The notes: generated from the letters alone by a model not told the origin. Shown: positions 7,922-15,542, counted from the first letter of the stretch. The stretch is 17,085 nucleotides of DNA from Solimonas sp040391865 (GCA_040391865.1 JBEBWZ010000072.1:1-17085), one strand, 5' to 3'. A program made the numbers and translations.

Positions 7922-7944
7922 ACACAGCGGAGACCATGAGCGAC

Positions 7945-7969
7945 GGCAGGGCGCAGCTTGCGCCCTGCC
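7945..7969 (+). terminator. Perfect 11-bp hairpin after the lipoprotein gene
   Basis: GGCAGGGCGCA at 7945-7955 pairs perfectly with TGCGCCCTGCC at 7959-7969 around a 3-base GCT loop. Only TTCATCC follows instead of a T-run. It could be a Rho-independent-like terminator, a processing or 3'-end protecting stem, or a partial terminator letting some transcription into the response regulator gene. Its position argues against the longer start of that gene at 7936. Confidence 0.6.
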
Positions 7970-8016
7970 TTCATCCGTGCAACAAGGACGCTTCGCTTGA
8001 TCCGGAATTGAGCCGC

Positions 8017-8664
8017 ATGAAACTGGTCATCGCCGACGATCATCCGCTGTTCCGCACCGCGGTGGTTCATGCCTTGCGCGAGCTGACGCCCGAGCAGGCC
8101 CCGGTGGAAGCCTCCAGCCTGCGCTCGCTGGAGGAAGCGGTGCATGCACACGCCGACATCGACCTGGTGCTGCTCGATCTCAACATGCCGGGCGCGCGCG
8201 GCTTCTCGTCGCTGGTGTTCCTGCGCGGCGAGCGACCCGAGGTGCCGGTGATCGTGATCTCGTCCAACGATCATCCGCGCACCATCCGTCGCGCGCAGCA
8301 GTTCGGTGCCGCCGGCTTCGTACCCAAATCGGCGCCGGTGAGCCGCATGCTCGAAGCGGTACAGACGGTGATGGCCGGCGACGTCTGGTTTCCGCAGCAG
8401 GCCGCGGAGAATAGCGAGGAAGATGCCGCCCTTGCCGCCAAGCTTGCACAGCTCACACCGCAGCAGGTGCGCGTGCTGATGTGCATGGCCGACGGCTTGC
8501 TGAACAAGCAGATCGCCTACGAACTCGGCCTGGCCGAGAACACGGTGAAGGTTCACGTGACCGCCATCCTGCGCAAGCTGGAATGCCACAGCCGCACACA
8601 GGCGGCGCTGCTGGTGCGCTCGCTGGAGCCGGATGCAATGCCGGATGCACCGCAGGCGGTTTGA
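8017..8664 (+). CDS. NarL/LuxR-family response regulator
   Basis: This 215-residue cytoplasmic transcription factor has a receiver domain at about residues 1-120: acidic pair Asp7/Asp8 in VIADDHP, phospho-acceptor Asp54 in LLDLNMPG, VIVISSND, and Lys104 in FVPKSAP. A LuxR-type helix-turn-helix spans about residues 147-205 (LTPQQVRVLMCMADGLLNKQIAYELGLAENTVKVHV). Phosphorylation by the hybrid kinase at 10383-13049 is inferred from proximity; no other kinase is in the window. The likely targets are the 7-2-7 palindromes at 4190 and 13115. An in-frame ATG at 7936 would add 27 residues and encode the hairpin, so I chose the ATG at 8017, where the receiver domain starts normally (MKLVIADDHP). Its ribosome binding site is weak. 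Only 48 bp separate the hairpin from the start, so it may depend partly on read-through from the operon. Confidence 0.92.
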   Translation: MKLVIADDHPLFRTAVVHALRELTPEQAPVEASSLRSLEEAVHAHADIDLVLLDLNMPGARGFSSLVFLRGERPEVPVIVISSNDHPRTIRRAQQFGAAGFVPKSAPVSRMLEAVQTVMAGDVWFPQQAAENSEEDAALAAKLAQLTPQQVRVLMCMADGLLNKQIAYELGLAENTVKVHVTAILRKLECHSRTQAALLVRSLEPDAMPDAPQAV

Positions 8665-8793
8665 CTCAAGCCACCTGATGTAACCCACCCGCTCTCACAG
8701 CGGCGCGGCCCCGACTTGCCGCGTCATCGGCAATGCCTTGCCCGGATTCGGCTCCCGCACGCCGATCCCTCAAGATTTTTCGGAGACACCGCA

Positions 8794-10164
8794 ATGCGCA
8801 GCAGCGATTTACGTATTCCCTGGATGCTCAGCGCGGCGCTGCTGCTCGCGGCCTGCGGTGGTGGTGGTGGTGGTGGTGGTGACGGCAACCCGCCAAGCGA
8901 CAGCGCACAGCCGCGGGCTGTGGCCTGCCCCTCGGCGATCCCCTCGACCGCGCGCTGCCTCGCCGGCCAGGATGCGCTGGGCGCGTACTACCTGATCGCC
9001 GTCCCCAAGGACTGGAGCGGCGGCCTGATCCTGCATGCGCACGGCGGCCCGTCGCTCGCCGACCCCACGGCCGATCGCCCGGTAGAAGATCTGACGCGCT
9101 GGGCGATCATGGTGAAGGCCGGTTACGCCTGGGCCGGTTCCTCCTTCCGTCAGGGTGGCATCGAAGTGCGCGCCGCAGCGGAAGACACCGAAGCGCTGCG
9201 CACGATCTTCAACACCTATGTCGGCAAGCCGCGGCGCACGATCCTGCACGGCCAGTCCTGGGGTGCGGGCGTGGCAGTGAAAGCCGCCGAGATGTTCACC
9301 GCGGAAACCGTCGGCGTCCAACCCTATGACGGCGTGCTGCTGACCAGCGGCGTGCTGGCGGGCGGCACACGCTCCTACGATTTTCGCCTCGACCTGCGCG
9401 TGGTCTATCAGTACCTGTGCAACAACCATCCGCGCCCCAGCGAGCCGGCCTATGACCTGAACATCGGCCTGCCCGCCGGCGCCACGATGACGCGGGCCAG
9501 TCTCAGCGCACGCACGTCGGAGTGCCTGGGCCTGGACAAGACCGCGGCACAGCGAACGGCGGAACAGCAGCGCAAGCTCGACACCATCGAGCGCGTGATC
9601 CGGATTCCGGCGCGGTCGATCCAGTCGCACCTGGAGTGGGCCACCTTCCATTTCCAGGATGTGTCCAGCTACCGCACCACGGGTGCCAGCCCGTTCGGCA
9701 ACATCGGTGCGCAGTACAACGGCTCGGACAACGACCCCGCGCTCAATGCCGGCGTGCGCCGTTATCGGGCTGACCCATTGGCCGTACAGCGCTTCGGCGA
9801 CGACAGCGACCCTACCGGGCAGATCCCGGTGCCGGTACTGACCGTGAAATGGATCGAAGATCCCACCGCGTTCGTGGAGCTGGATGCGTACTTCAGGAGC
9901 GTCATGGCGAGCGGCGGCAGCGCGGATCGGCTGGTGCAGACCTTCACCACCAGCGGCACGCACAGCTACATCAGCGACCCCACCTACCCGGCCCTGGTCG
10001 CCTCGCTGCTGGACTGGGTCGAAGCTGGCGTGAAGCCCACGCCTACCCGCGTTGCGCAGCGCTGCCAGGCGTTCCAGGCGCAGTTCGGCAACGGCTGTAC
10101 CTTCTCGACGGGCTACAGCCCTGCAGCGCTGGAGACGCGGGTGCCGGCGCGGGAGCGGCCGTAA
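8794..10164 (+). CDS. Alpha/beta hydrolase-fold lipoprotein
   Basis: The 456-residue precursor has a lipoprotein signal ending LLLAAC (Cys21), followed by eight glycines encoded by a (GGT)8 tract and a flexible linker. LILHAHGGPSL marks the oxyanion-hole region. HGQSWGAG places the nucleophile at Ser155, KWIEDP near residues 352-357 offers Asp356 as the acid, and SGTHSYIS gives His390. This supports a serine hydrolase of the alpha/beta fold anchored to a membrane, probably acting on an ester outside the cytoplasm; I cannot name the substrate. The C-terminus (QCRQ-like helices, a Cys-bearing GNGCTFSTGYSP, then VPARERP) is unassigned. The frame is open from 8716, but GGAG at 8782-8785 and the signal peptide fix the start at 8794. 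It follows the response regulator by 129 bp. It is the second extracytoplasmic hydrolase in this locus and shows no close similarity to the first. Confidence 0.87.
   Translation: MRSSDLRIPWMLSAALLLAACGGGGGGGGDGNPPSDSAQPRAVACPSAIPSTARCLAGQDALGAYYLIAVPKDWSGGLILHAHGGPSLADPTADRPVEDLTRWAIMVKAGYAWAGSSFRQGGIEVRAAAEDTEALRTIFNTYVGKPRRTILHGQSWGAGVAVKAAEMFTAETVGVQPYDGVLLTSGVLAGGTRSYDFRLDLRVVYQYLCNNHPRPSEPAYDLNIGLPAGATMTRASLSARTSECLGLDKTAAQRTAEQQRKLDTIERVIRIPARSIQSHLEWATFHFQDVSSYRTTGASPFGNIGAQYNGSDNDPALNAGVRRYRADPLAVQRFGDDSDPTGQIPVPVLTVKWIEDPTAFVELDAYFRSVMASGGSADRLVQTFTTSGTHSYISDPTYPALVASLLDWVEAGVKPTPTRVAQRCQAFQAQFGNGCTFSTGYSPAALETRVPARERP
8857..8880 (+). repeat. (GGT)8 trinucleotide tract encoding polyglycine
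   Basis: Eight perfect GGT repeats encode the eight glycines right after the lipidated Cys21 of the hydrolase lipoprotein. Copy changes would keep the frame and only alter tether length. Confidence 0.95.
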
Positions 10165-10185
10165 AGATGATTGAAAGGGATAACC

Positions 10186-10330
10186 CAACTCCGTTCGTCC
10201 CCAGTCCCACTGGGAGGCTACGCACTGCCGCACGCAGTGCGGTGTATCGAGGGACTGGCAGCAAAACCAGCTGCGCTGCGTGTCTCGATACATCCGACTT
10301 CGTCGGATACTCGACATGAACGGGTAGTTG
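10186..10330. repeat. REP/MITE-like repeat element of nested inverted repeats between convergent genes
   Basis: About 145 bp are almost wholly made of inverted repeats. The outer ends pair loosely (CAACTCCGTTC near 10186-10196 with GAACGGGTAGTTG at 10318-10330). Inside are CCCAGT-CCC-ACTGGG (10200-10214), CGCACTGC-N5-GCAGTGCG (10221-10241), TGTATCGAG (10243-10251) paired with CTCGATACA (10284-10292), and ATCCGAC-TTC-GTCGGAT (10292-10308). It lies between the stop codons of the hydrolase lipoprotein and the hybrid kinase, the usual place for dispersed extragenic palindromes, and may end transcription from both sides. No transposase is nearby. Other copies in the genome are predicted but cannot be seen here. 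Confidence 0.7.
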
Positions 10331-10382
10331 AATAGAGCGAGGGACACGGCACCCTAGGCTGCGGCTTCAAGCACCACGCCAC

Positions 10383-13049
10383 CTAAGCCACCCGCATCAA
10401 CATCTGCGTCATCAGCGCACGCAGCGCCGCCGGCCGGATCGGCTTGGGCAGAAAACCCCAGCCCGCCGCACGCGCACGCTCGCGCAACTCGGCATCGCGG
10501 TCGGCAGAGATCACGATCACCGGAACCGACCGACCCCAGCGCTCGAACAGCGCCAGCGCCACATCCGGCCCCAGAGCATCGCCCAGCCGATAGTCGAGCA
10601 ACAGCAGATCGGGGACCGCATCGGGCAGTGCCAGCTGCAGTGCCTCCTCGGCGCTGCGCACGATCACCGGGCGGCAACCCCAGCCGCTCAGCAGGGCACG
10701 GGTGCCCTCGCCCACGCGCGGATCATCGTCGAGGCACCAGATCACCCGTCCGCGCAGCAGCGAATCACCAGCCGTCGGCGGTGGCGGCTCGCTGACCGCG
10801 ATCGCAGCGGCATCGCCCAGCGGCACGGTCACGGCAAAGACACTGCCGCGCCCCGGCCAGGAACGCAGCGAGATCCGGTGTCCCAGCAAGCGTGCGATGC
10901 GCTCCACGATCGCCAATCCCAGACCCGCACCGCGTTCATTCAGATCGCCACCGGAATCGAGTCGGCGGAATTCCTCGAAGATCACCGTGTGCTGTTCTTC
11001 GGGAATGCCGGGGCCGCTGTCCCAGACCTCGATGCGTACCGCTCCCCGTTCGCGGCGCACCCCCAGCAGGATGCCGCCGCGCGCGGTATAGCGCAGGGCG
11101 TTGCTGAGGAAGTTCTGCAGGATACGGCGCAGCAGCGCTTCATCGCTGTCGACCACCACCTGCGTCGGGTGATAGCGCAGTTGCAGGCCCTTGGCCTGCG
11201 CCAGCACCCCGACCTCGCGCGCCAGCGATTCCAGCATCGGCCCCAGGGCCAGATGGCGACGACGGATTTCCAGCGTGCCCGACTCCAGCCGCGAGATATC
11301 GAGCAGGCTGCCGAGAATCTCGTCCTGTGCAGTCAGCGCGCCCTCGACATTGTCCGCCAGCGCCTTCGCCTCACTGCCGGACATGCGGTCCCGCAGCGCC
11401 GAGACGAACATCCGCGCCGCGTTCAGCGGCTGCAGCAGATCGTGCACCGCCGCTGCAACGAATCGCGTCTTGTAGCGATTGGCGCGCTCCGCCTCGGCCT
11501 TGGCGGCCTGCAGATCGTGGGTGCGCTCGGCCACGCGCAGTTCCAGCGAGGTCGCCAGGGTGCGCAACTCACGCGCCGCGTTCTTGTAGGCGGTGATATC
11601 GGCGTAGCTGGTGACAAAGCCGCCGCCCGGCACCGGATTGCCGCGGATCTCCAGCACCGTGCCGTCCGGCCGCTCGCGCTCGTGCAGATAGGGCGTCGCG
11701 GCGCGCAGATGCTCCAGGCGCTTGGCGATCGCGGCCGGCGGATCGTCGCCGCCGAACAGTCCGCGCTCGGCGTTGTAACGGAACAGGTCTTCGATCGGAC
11801 GCCCGATCTGCATCAGCTCCTGCGGATAACGGAAGTAATCGACATAGCGGCGATTCCAGGCCAGCAGCCGCAGATTGGCATCGACCACACTGACACCCTG
11901 CGGCAGATGCTCGAGACTGGGACTGAGCCCCAGCGCAGCCTTTCGCGCTGCTTCGACCACGCCATCCTCGGCGGTGCGCAGTGCCGAGGCGTGCTGCTTG
12001 ACCATCTGCTCCAGTTCCTCGCGGCCGCGCTTGCGCAGTCGCGCCAGGCGCATCCGCCCCTGCACGAACAGGCCCAGCAGATTCATCGCCAGCCAGACGC
12101 CGCCCGCCGCCAGCCCGGCGACCTCCGCCGTGGTCCGCGCCGCAGCCGGATCGCGCAGCAGGTGCAGCGTCCAGGCCTCGGATGGCAATGCATAGGTCTG
12201 CCACAGCCATTCGCTGCGGGTGCCGGCGCGCAGCCGTGGATCGTCGATCCGCACCAGGCGCCCGCCGTCGTCCAGCACCTGCTGCACACGCACCGGCAGC
12301 GGCAGCAGGGGCTGCGCGCTGTACTGGCGCGTGCGTTCGATCTCGGTCAGTTCCTCGGTGCCCAGCGTGCGCAATTCGCGGTAATGCCAGGGCTCACGAT
12401 TGGCGAGGATCACCACATCATGTTCATCGCTGATCAGGATGATGTCGCGACCGGCCAGCCATTGCGTCTCGATCCCCAGCAGATCGAGCTTGATCACGAT
12501 CACGCCCAGCGGCTGGCCATCGTCGCCGTGGATCGCTTCCGACAGGAAATAACCCGCCATGCCGGTGGTTGCGCCGACGGCATAGAAGCGACCGCTGCCC
12601 TGCGTGATCGCACTCTGGAAATACGGGCGGAACGCGTAGTCGTAGCCGACATTGCTGGTCGGCAGCCGCCAGTTGCTGGCGGCAATGCCGCGACCCTCGC
12701 GGTCGATCAGGGTCAGCGTCGACGACTGTGTGACGCCATTGACGGTCTCCAGCCTGCGATTGAGCCGCGCCTGCAGCGCCGGGCTCAGCGGTTGCGCCAG
12801 CGCCGCGCGCAGTTCCGGGTCCAGCGCCAGCACCGCCGGCAAGGTGCGATAGCGGTCGATATAGCCGCGCAGCGCGGCGGCGTGCAGCGCCAGCTTCTCA
12901 CGCGCGGCTGCGCCTTCCTGACGCAGGCTGCGCGCTTCGACCAGCTTGCCGGCACCCCAGGCGGCGAGCAGCGTGCTGCCGATCAGCAACAGCGTCCACG
13001 CCACCGTTCGCCGGTACTGCGCCGCATGGCTGCCGATCGAACTCCGCAT
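10383..13049 (-). CDS. Hybrid sensor histidine kinase (periplasmic sensor, PAS, HisKA, HATPase, receiver)
   Basis: This 888-residue inner-membrane kinase has membrane helices at about residues 14-36 and 308-330, enclosing a periplasmic sensor of about 270 residues. The sensor text (FRPYFQSAITQGSGRFYAVGATTGMAGYFLSEAI) resembles the double-PDC sensors of DctB-type C4-dicarboxylate kinases. A PAS domain (about 372-490, GVSVVDANLRLLAWN) and a coiled-coil lead to the HisKA domain with His536 in VHDLLQPLNAAR. The HATPase has the N box (NFLSNALRYT, near 645), DSGPGIP and GAGLGLAIV. A C-terminal receiver (about 765-885) has Asp819 in LLLDYRLG and a conserved Lys in FLPKPI. No Hpt domain is present. 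GAGG precedes the ATG. It is divergent from dctA and shares with it the region holding the second 7-2-7 site. The ligand is likely a carboxylate, by analogy only. Confidence 0.92.
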   Translation of the reverse strand: MRSSIGSHAAQYRRTVAWTLLLIGSTLLAAWGAGKLVEARSLRQEGAAAREKLALHAAALRGYIDRYRTLPAVLALDPELRAALAQPLSPALQARLNRRLETVNGVTQSSTLTLIDREGRGIAASNWRLPTSNVGYDYAFRPYFQSAITQGSGRFYAVGATTGMAGYFLSEAIHGDDGQPLGVIVIKLDLLGIETQWLAGRDIILISDEHDVVILANREPWHYRELRTLGTEELTEIERTRQYSAQPLLPLPVRVQQVLDDGGRLVRIDDPRLRAGTRSEWLWQTYALPSEAWTLHLLRDPAAARTTAEVAGLAAGGVWLAMNLLGLFVQGRMRLARLRKRGREELEQMVKQHASALRTAEDGVVEAARKAALGLSPSLEHLPQGVSVVDANLRLLAWNRRYVDYFRYPQELMQIGRPIEDLFRYNAERGLFGGDDPPAAIAKRLEHLRAATPYLHERERPDGTVLEIRGNPVPGGGFVTSYADITAYKNAARELRTLATSLELRVAERTHDLQAAKAEAERANRYKTRFVAAAVHDLLQPLNAARMFVSALRDRMSGSEAKALADNVEGALTAQDEILGSLLDISRLESGTLEIRRRHLALGPMLESLAREVGVLAQAKGLQLRYHPTQVVVDSDEALLRRILQNFLSNALRYTARGGILLGVRRERGAVRIEVWDSGPGIPEEQHTVIFEEFRRLDSGGDLNERGAGLGLAIVERIARLLGHRISLRSWPGRGSVFAVTVPLGDAAAIAVSEPPPPTAGDSLLRGRVIWCLDDDPRVGEGTRALLSGWGCRPVIVRSAEEALQLALPDAVPDLLLLDYRLGDALGPDVALALFERWGRSVPVIVISADRDAELRERARAAGWGFLPKPIRPAALRALMTQMLMRVA

Positions 13050-13114
13050 CGATGACCTCGGATCGTGGATACCGGAGCATTCTAGGCGCTCACCGACCGC
13101 GACCGCGCCACACC

Positions 13115-13130
13115 TAGCGCTAAGGTGTTA
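13115..13130. promoter_or_regulatory. Imperfect 7-2-7 inverted repeat, probable NarL/LuxR-type operator of dctA
   Basis: TAGCGCT-AA-GGTGTTA has the same right half and centre as the perfect site at 4190-4205 and three altered bases in the left half. An overlapping outer repeat (ACACCT at 13110-13115 with AGGTGT at 13123-13128) may add or shift contacts. It lies 63 bp before the dctA start and 66 bp before the kinase start, so it could affect both. The regulator at 8017 is the obvious candidate binder. Confidence 0.55.
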
Positions 13131-13159
13131 TTGGAAAGCGTCACCGGCGCTGACATTCT
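13131..13159 (+). promoter_or_regulatory. Candidate sigma-70 promoter of dctA
   Basis: TTGGAA at 13131-13136 and CATTCT at 13154-13159 have 17-base spacing. The match is weak (4 and 3 of 6 bases), and the -35 box abuts the operator-like repeat, as at the esterase operon. I found no sigma-54 type GG/GC element, although dctA genes controlled by DctB/DctD usually have one. Confidence 0.35.
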
Positions 13160-13192
13160 GCCGCTGTGCCCATTGGCAGAGGACAGCGGATC

Positions 13193-14536
13193 ATGACCAT
13201 AAAGAAAGGCTCGCGCCTGTACCTGTGGGTGCTGGCGGCGATCATCGCCGGCGCCACGCTGGGCCATTACGCTCCCGATATCGCGGTGCATCTGAAACCG
13301 CTGGGCGATGGCTTCATCTCGCTGATCAAGATGCTGATCGCGCCGGTGATCTTTCTCACGGTGGTGCTCGGCGTAGCCGGTGCCGCCGATGCCAAGAAGG
13401 TCGGCCGCGTGGGCGCCAAGGCGCTGCTGTATTTCGAGATCGTCTCGACCATCGCACTGGCGATCGGCCTGCTGGTGGTCAACGTGCTGAAGCCCGGCGC
13501 CGGCTTCAACGTCGATCCCTCGACCCTCGACGCCGCGGCGGTCGAAGGCTACGCGCGCATGGCGGAGCAGCAGTCCACCGTACAGTTCCTGCTCAACATC
13601 ATCCCCGATACCTTTCTCAACGCCTTCACCGGCCAGGGCGATCTGCTGCAGGTATTGCTGCTGGCGCTGCTGTTCGGCTTCGCGATGACCAAGCTCGGTG
13701 ACGCCGGCAAGCCGGTCATCGGCTTCATGGAATCGCTGTCGCAGGTGTTCTTCAAGATGATCGGCATGGTGATGCAGCTGGCGCCGATCGGTGCCGGCGG
13801 CGCGATGGCGTTCACCATCGGCAAGTACGGCCTCGAAAGCCTGGGTCCGCTGATGAAGCTGATGGGCAGCTTCTATCTGACCTGCGCCCTGTTCGTATTG
13901 CTGGTGCTCGGCGCCATCGCGCGACTCACCGGATTCTCGATCCTCAAATTCATGCGCTACATCCGCGAGGAACTGCTGCTGGTGCTCGGCACCTCCTCCT
14001 CGGAGTCCGCGCTGGTGCCGCTGATGCAGAAGCTCGAACGGCTGGGCTGCCCCAAGGCCGTGGTCGGTCTGGTGGTGCCCAGCGGCTACTCGTTCAATCT
14101 CGACGGCACCAACATCTATCTGACCATGGCGGCGATCTTCGTCGCACAGGCGTTGAATGTGGAGCTGACACTGACCCAGGAACTGACCCTGCTGCTGGTG
14201 GCGATGCTGACCTCGAAGGGTGCATCGGGCGTGACCGGTGCCGGCTTCATCACCCTGGCGGCAACGCTCACCGTGGTGCCGGCGGTGCCGGTAGCCGGCC
14301 TGGCGCTGATTCTCGGCATCGACCGCTTCATGAGTGAAGCACGCGCGCTGACCAACTTCATCGGCAACGGCGTCGCCACCATCGTGGTCTCGAAGTGGGA
14401 GAAGGAATTGGACCTGTCGCATCTGCGCCGCGAGCTGGACAACGGCCCCGACGGCGTGGCCGCGCCATCCGGCTCTGCGCCTCAGCAGGCACGCGCGGTC
14501 GACACCGCACTCCCCGCTGCGATCAGCAGCAACTGA
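13193..14536 (+). CDS. dctA: C4-dicarboxylate/proton (cation) symporter DctA
   Basis: This 447-residue inner-membrane protein matches DctA across its whole length. Landmarks are HLKPLGDGFISLIKMLIAPVIF, YFEIVSTIALAIGLLVVNV, LAPIGAGGAMAFTIGKYG, the hairpin-loop GTSSSESALVPLMQ, PSGYSFNLDGTNIYLTMA, SKGASGVTGAGFI and GIDRFMSEARALTNFIGNGVAT. DctA takes up succinate, fumarate, malate and some related carboxylates from the periplasm with cations. The last 35 residues or so are variable and Ala-rich. A GTG at 13166 would add nine residues, but the ATG at 13193 has AGAGGA upstream and gives the normal N-terminus (MTIKKGSRLYLW). Divergence from a DctB-like hybrid kinase and the operator next to the promoter suggest induction by its substrate through the local two-component system. 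It converges on the pirin gene with 71 bp between stop codons. Confidence 0.95.
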   Translation: MTIKKGSRLYLWVLAAIIAGATLGHYAPDIAVHLKPLGDGFISLIKMLIAPVIFLTVVLGVAGAADAKKVGRVGAKALLYFEIVSTIALAIGLLVVNVLKPGAGFNVDPSTLDAAAVEGYARMAEQQSTVQFLLNIIPDTFLNAFTGQGDLLQVLLLALLFGFAMTKLGDAGKPVIGFMESLSQVFFKMIGMVMQLAPIGAGGAMAFTIGKYGLESLGPLMKLMGSFYLTCALFVLLVLGAIARLTGFSILKFMRYIREELLLVLGTSSSESALVPLMQKLERLGCPKAVVGLVVPSGYSFNLDGTNIYLTMAAIFVAQALNVELTLTQELTLLLVAMLTSKGASGVTGAGFITLAATLTVVPAVPVAGLALILGIDRFMSEARALTNFIGNGVATIVVSKWEKELDLSHLRRELDNGPDGVAAPSGSAPQQARAVDTALPAAISSN

Positions 14537-14566
14537 TCGCCACCCTCACTGCACAGCCAGCCACAT

Positions 14567-14596
14567 GCCGGCGATGTTGCGAACGACACCGCCGGC
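14567..14596. terminator. Possible stem between convergent dctA and pirin genes
   Basis: GCCGGCG at 14567-14573 pairs with CGCCGGC at 14590-14596 around a 16-base loop, inside the 71-bp gap between two convergent stop codons. There is no T-run and the loop is long, so a terminator role is only possible. Confidence 0.25.
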
Positions 14597-14607
14597 GTGA
14601 GCAGCAC

Positions 14608-15474
14608 TCAGGATGAGACCTTGCCGAAGCGACCGCTGTTGTAGTCCTCGAACGCTTCGGCCAGCTGCGCCTGCGTGTTCATCACAAACGGACCATAGGC
14701 GGCAATCGGCTCGTCGAGTGGCTCGCCGCTGAGCAACAGCACCGTGGCATCGTTGTTGGCTTCGACCACCACCTCATCGCCAGCGCGATCCAGCGCCGAC
14801 CACTGCGCATCGCGCAGGATGTCGCGGTCGTTCACCTGCACTGTGCCGTGCAGCACCACCAGCTGCGCACCATGCCCCTCCGGCACCGGCAAGGACACGC
14901 GAGCCCCCGCCTTGATCCGCAGATCCCAGACGTTGATCGGCGAGAAGGTCCGCGCCGGTCCGCGCTGCCCCGCGTAGTCGCCGGCAATCACCCGCACCGT
15001 GCCCGCAGAGTCCGGCAGCGCCACCACCGGAATCTCGCGATCGACAATCGCCTGATAGCCGGGTGCGGTCATCTTGTCCCTGGCCGGCAGATTCACCCAC
15101 AGCTGCACCATCTCCAGCGCGCCGCCCGTCGCCGCAAAGGCCGAGGAATGAAACTCCTCGTGCACGATGCCGGCACCGGCGGTCATCCACTGAACGTCGC
15201 CGGGACCGATCACGCCGCCCTGGCCGGTGGAGTCGCGGTGCTCGACCTCGCCCTGATAGACGATGGTCACCGTCTCGAAACCGCGATGCGGATGCGCACC
15301 CACGCCACGCCGCAGCGAGGTCGGCGTAAACGCTTCCGGACCGGCGTAGTCGAGCAGCAGAAACGGGCTAAGGCTCTGGCCGTGGCTCTGGTGCGTGAAC
15401 AGGCTGCGCACCGGAAAGCCATCGCCAACCCAGTGTCCGCGGGGGCTGGTGTAACTGCCGAGGATCTGCTTCAT
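14608..15474 (-). CDS. Pirin family protein (cupin, quercetinase-like)
   Basis: The 288-residue cytoplasmic protein is a bicupin of the pirin family. The N-terminal cupin has HPHRGFET with metal ligands His61 and His63, then AGAGIVHEEF with His105 and Glu107, aligning with the four iron ligands of human pirin and bacterial YhhW. SLSPFLLLDY and QLWVNLP are also family hallmarks. The C-terminal Pirin_C domain includes DEVVVEANNDATVLLLSGEPLDEPIAAYGPFVMNT. Bacterial pirins include quercetin 2,3-dioxygenases and regulatory proteins; which applies cannot be told. An in-frame start at 15543 would add 23 unrelated residues. I chose 15474 because GGAGAG lies just upstream and the family starts MKQILGSYTSPRG. 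It is divergent from a LysR gene, a common pairing that suggests LysR control. Confidence 0.93.
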   Translation of the reverse strand: MKQILGSYTSPRGHWVGDGFPVRSLFTHQSHGQSLSPFLLLDYAGPEAFTPTSLRRGVGAHPHRGFETVTIVYQGEVEHRDSTGQGGVIGPGDVQWMTAGAGIVHEEFHSSAFAATGGALEMVQLWVNLPARDKMTAPGYQAIVDREIPVVALPDSAGTVRVIAGDYAGQRGPARTFSPINVWDLRIKAGARVSLPVPEGHGAQLVVLHGTVQVNDRDILRDAQWSALDRAGDEVVVEANNDATVLLLSGEPLDEPIAAYGPFVMNTQAQLAEAFEDYNSGRFGKVSS

Positions 15475-15542
15475 GTGCCTCTCTCCATATCGACTGCGAT
15501 GCAGACAAGATATGGGAGCAACAATCCCCTCGGTAGATGGCA

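Noticed and set aside
10186..10330. A CRISPR array or insertion sequence
   Set aside because: There are no regular direct repeats with spacers and no transposase frame; the structure is inverted repeats only.
8809..10347. A 512-codon open frame on the minus strand opposite the hydrolase lipoprotein
   Set aside because: The plus strand has a lipobox, ribosome binding site and catalytic motifs; the minus frame has none and reads through the repeat element.
10878..13055. A 725-codon open frame on the plus strand opposite the hybrid kinase gene
   Set aside because: It is low in recognisable motifs and rich in Arg, Gln and Ala, as expected from the complement of a GC-rich coding region; the minus strand encodes a clear kinase over the same span.
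13131..13192. A sigma-54 promoter for dctA
   Set aside because: No GG/GC pair with the required 10-base spacing in a TGGC..TTGC context was seen in the spacer.
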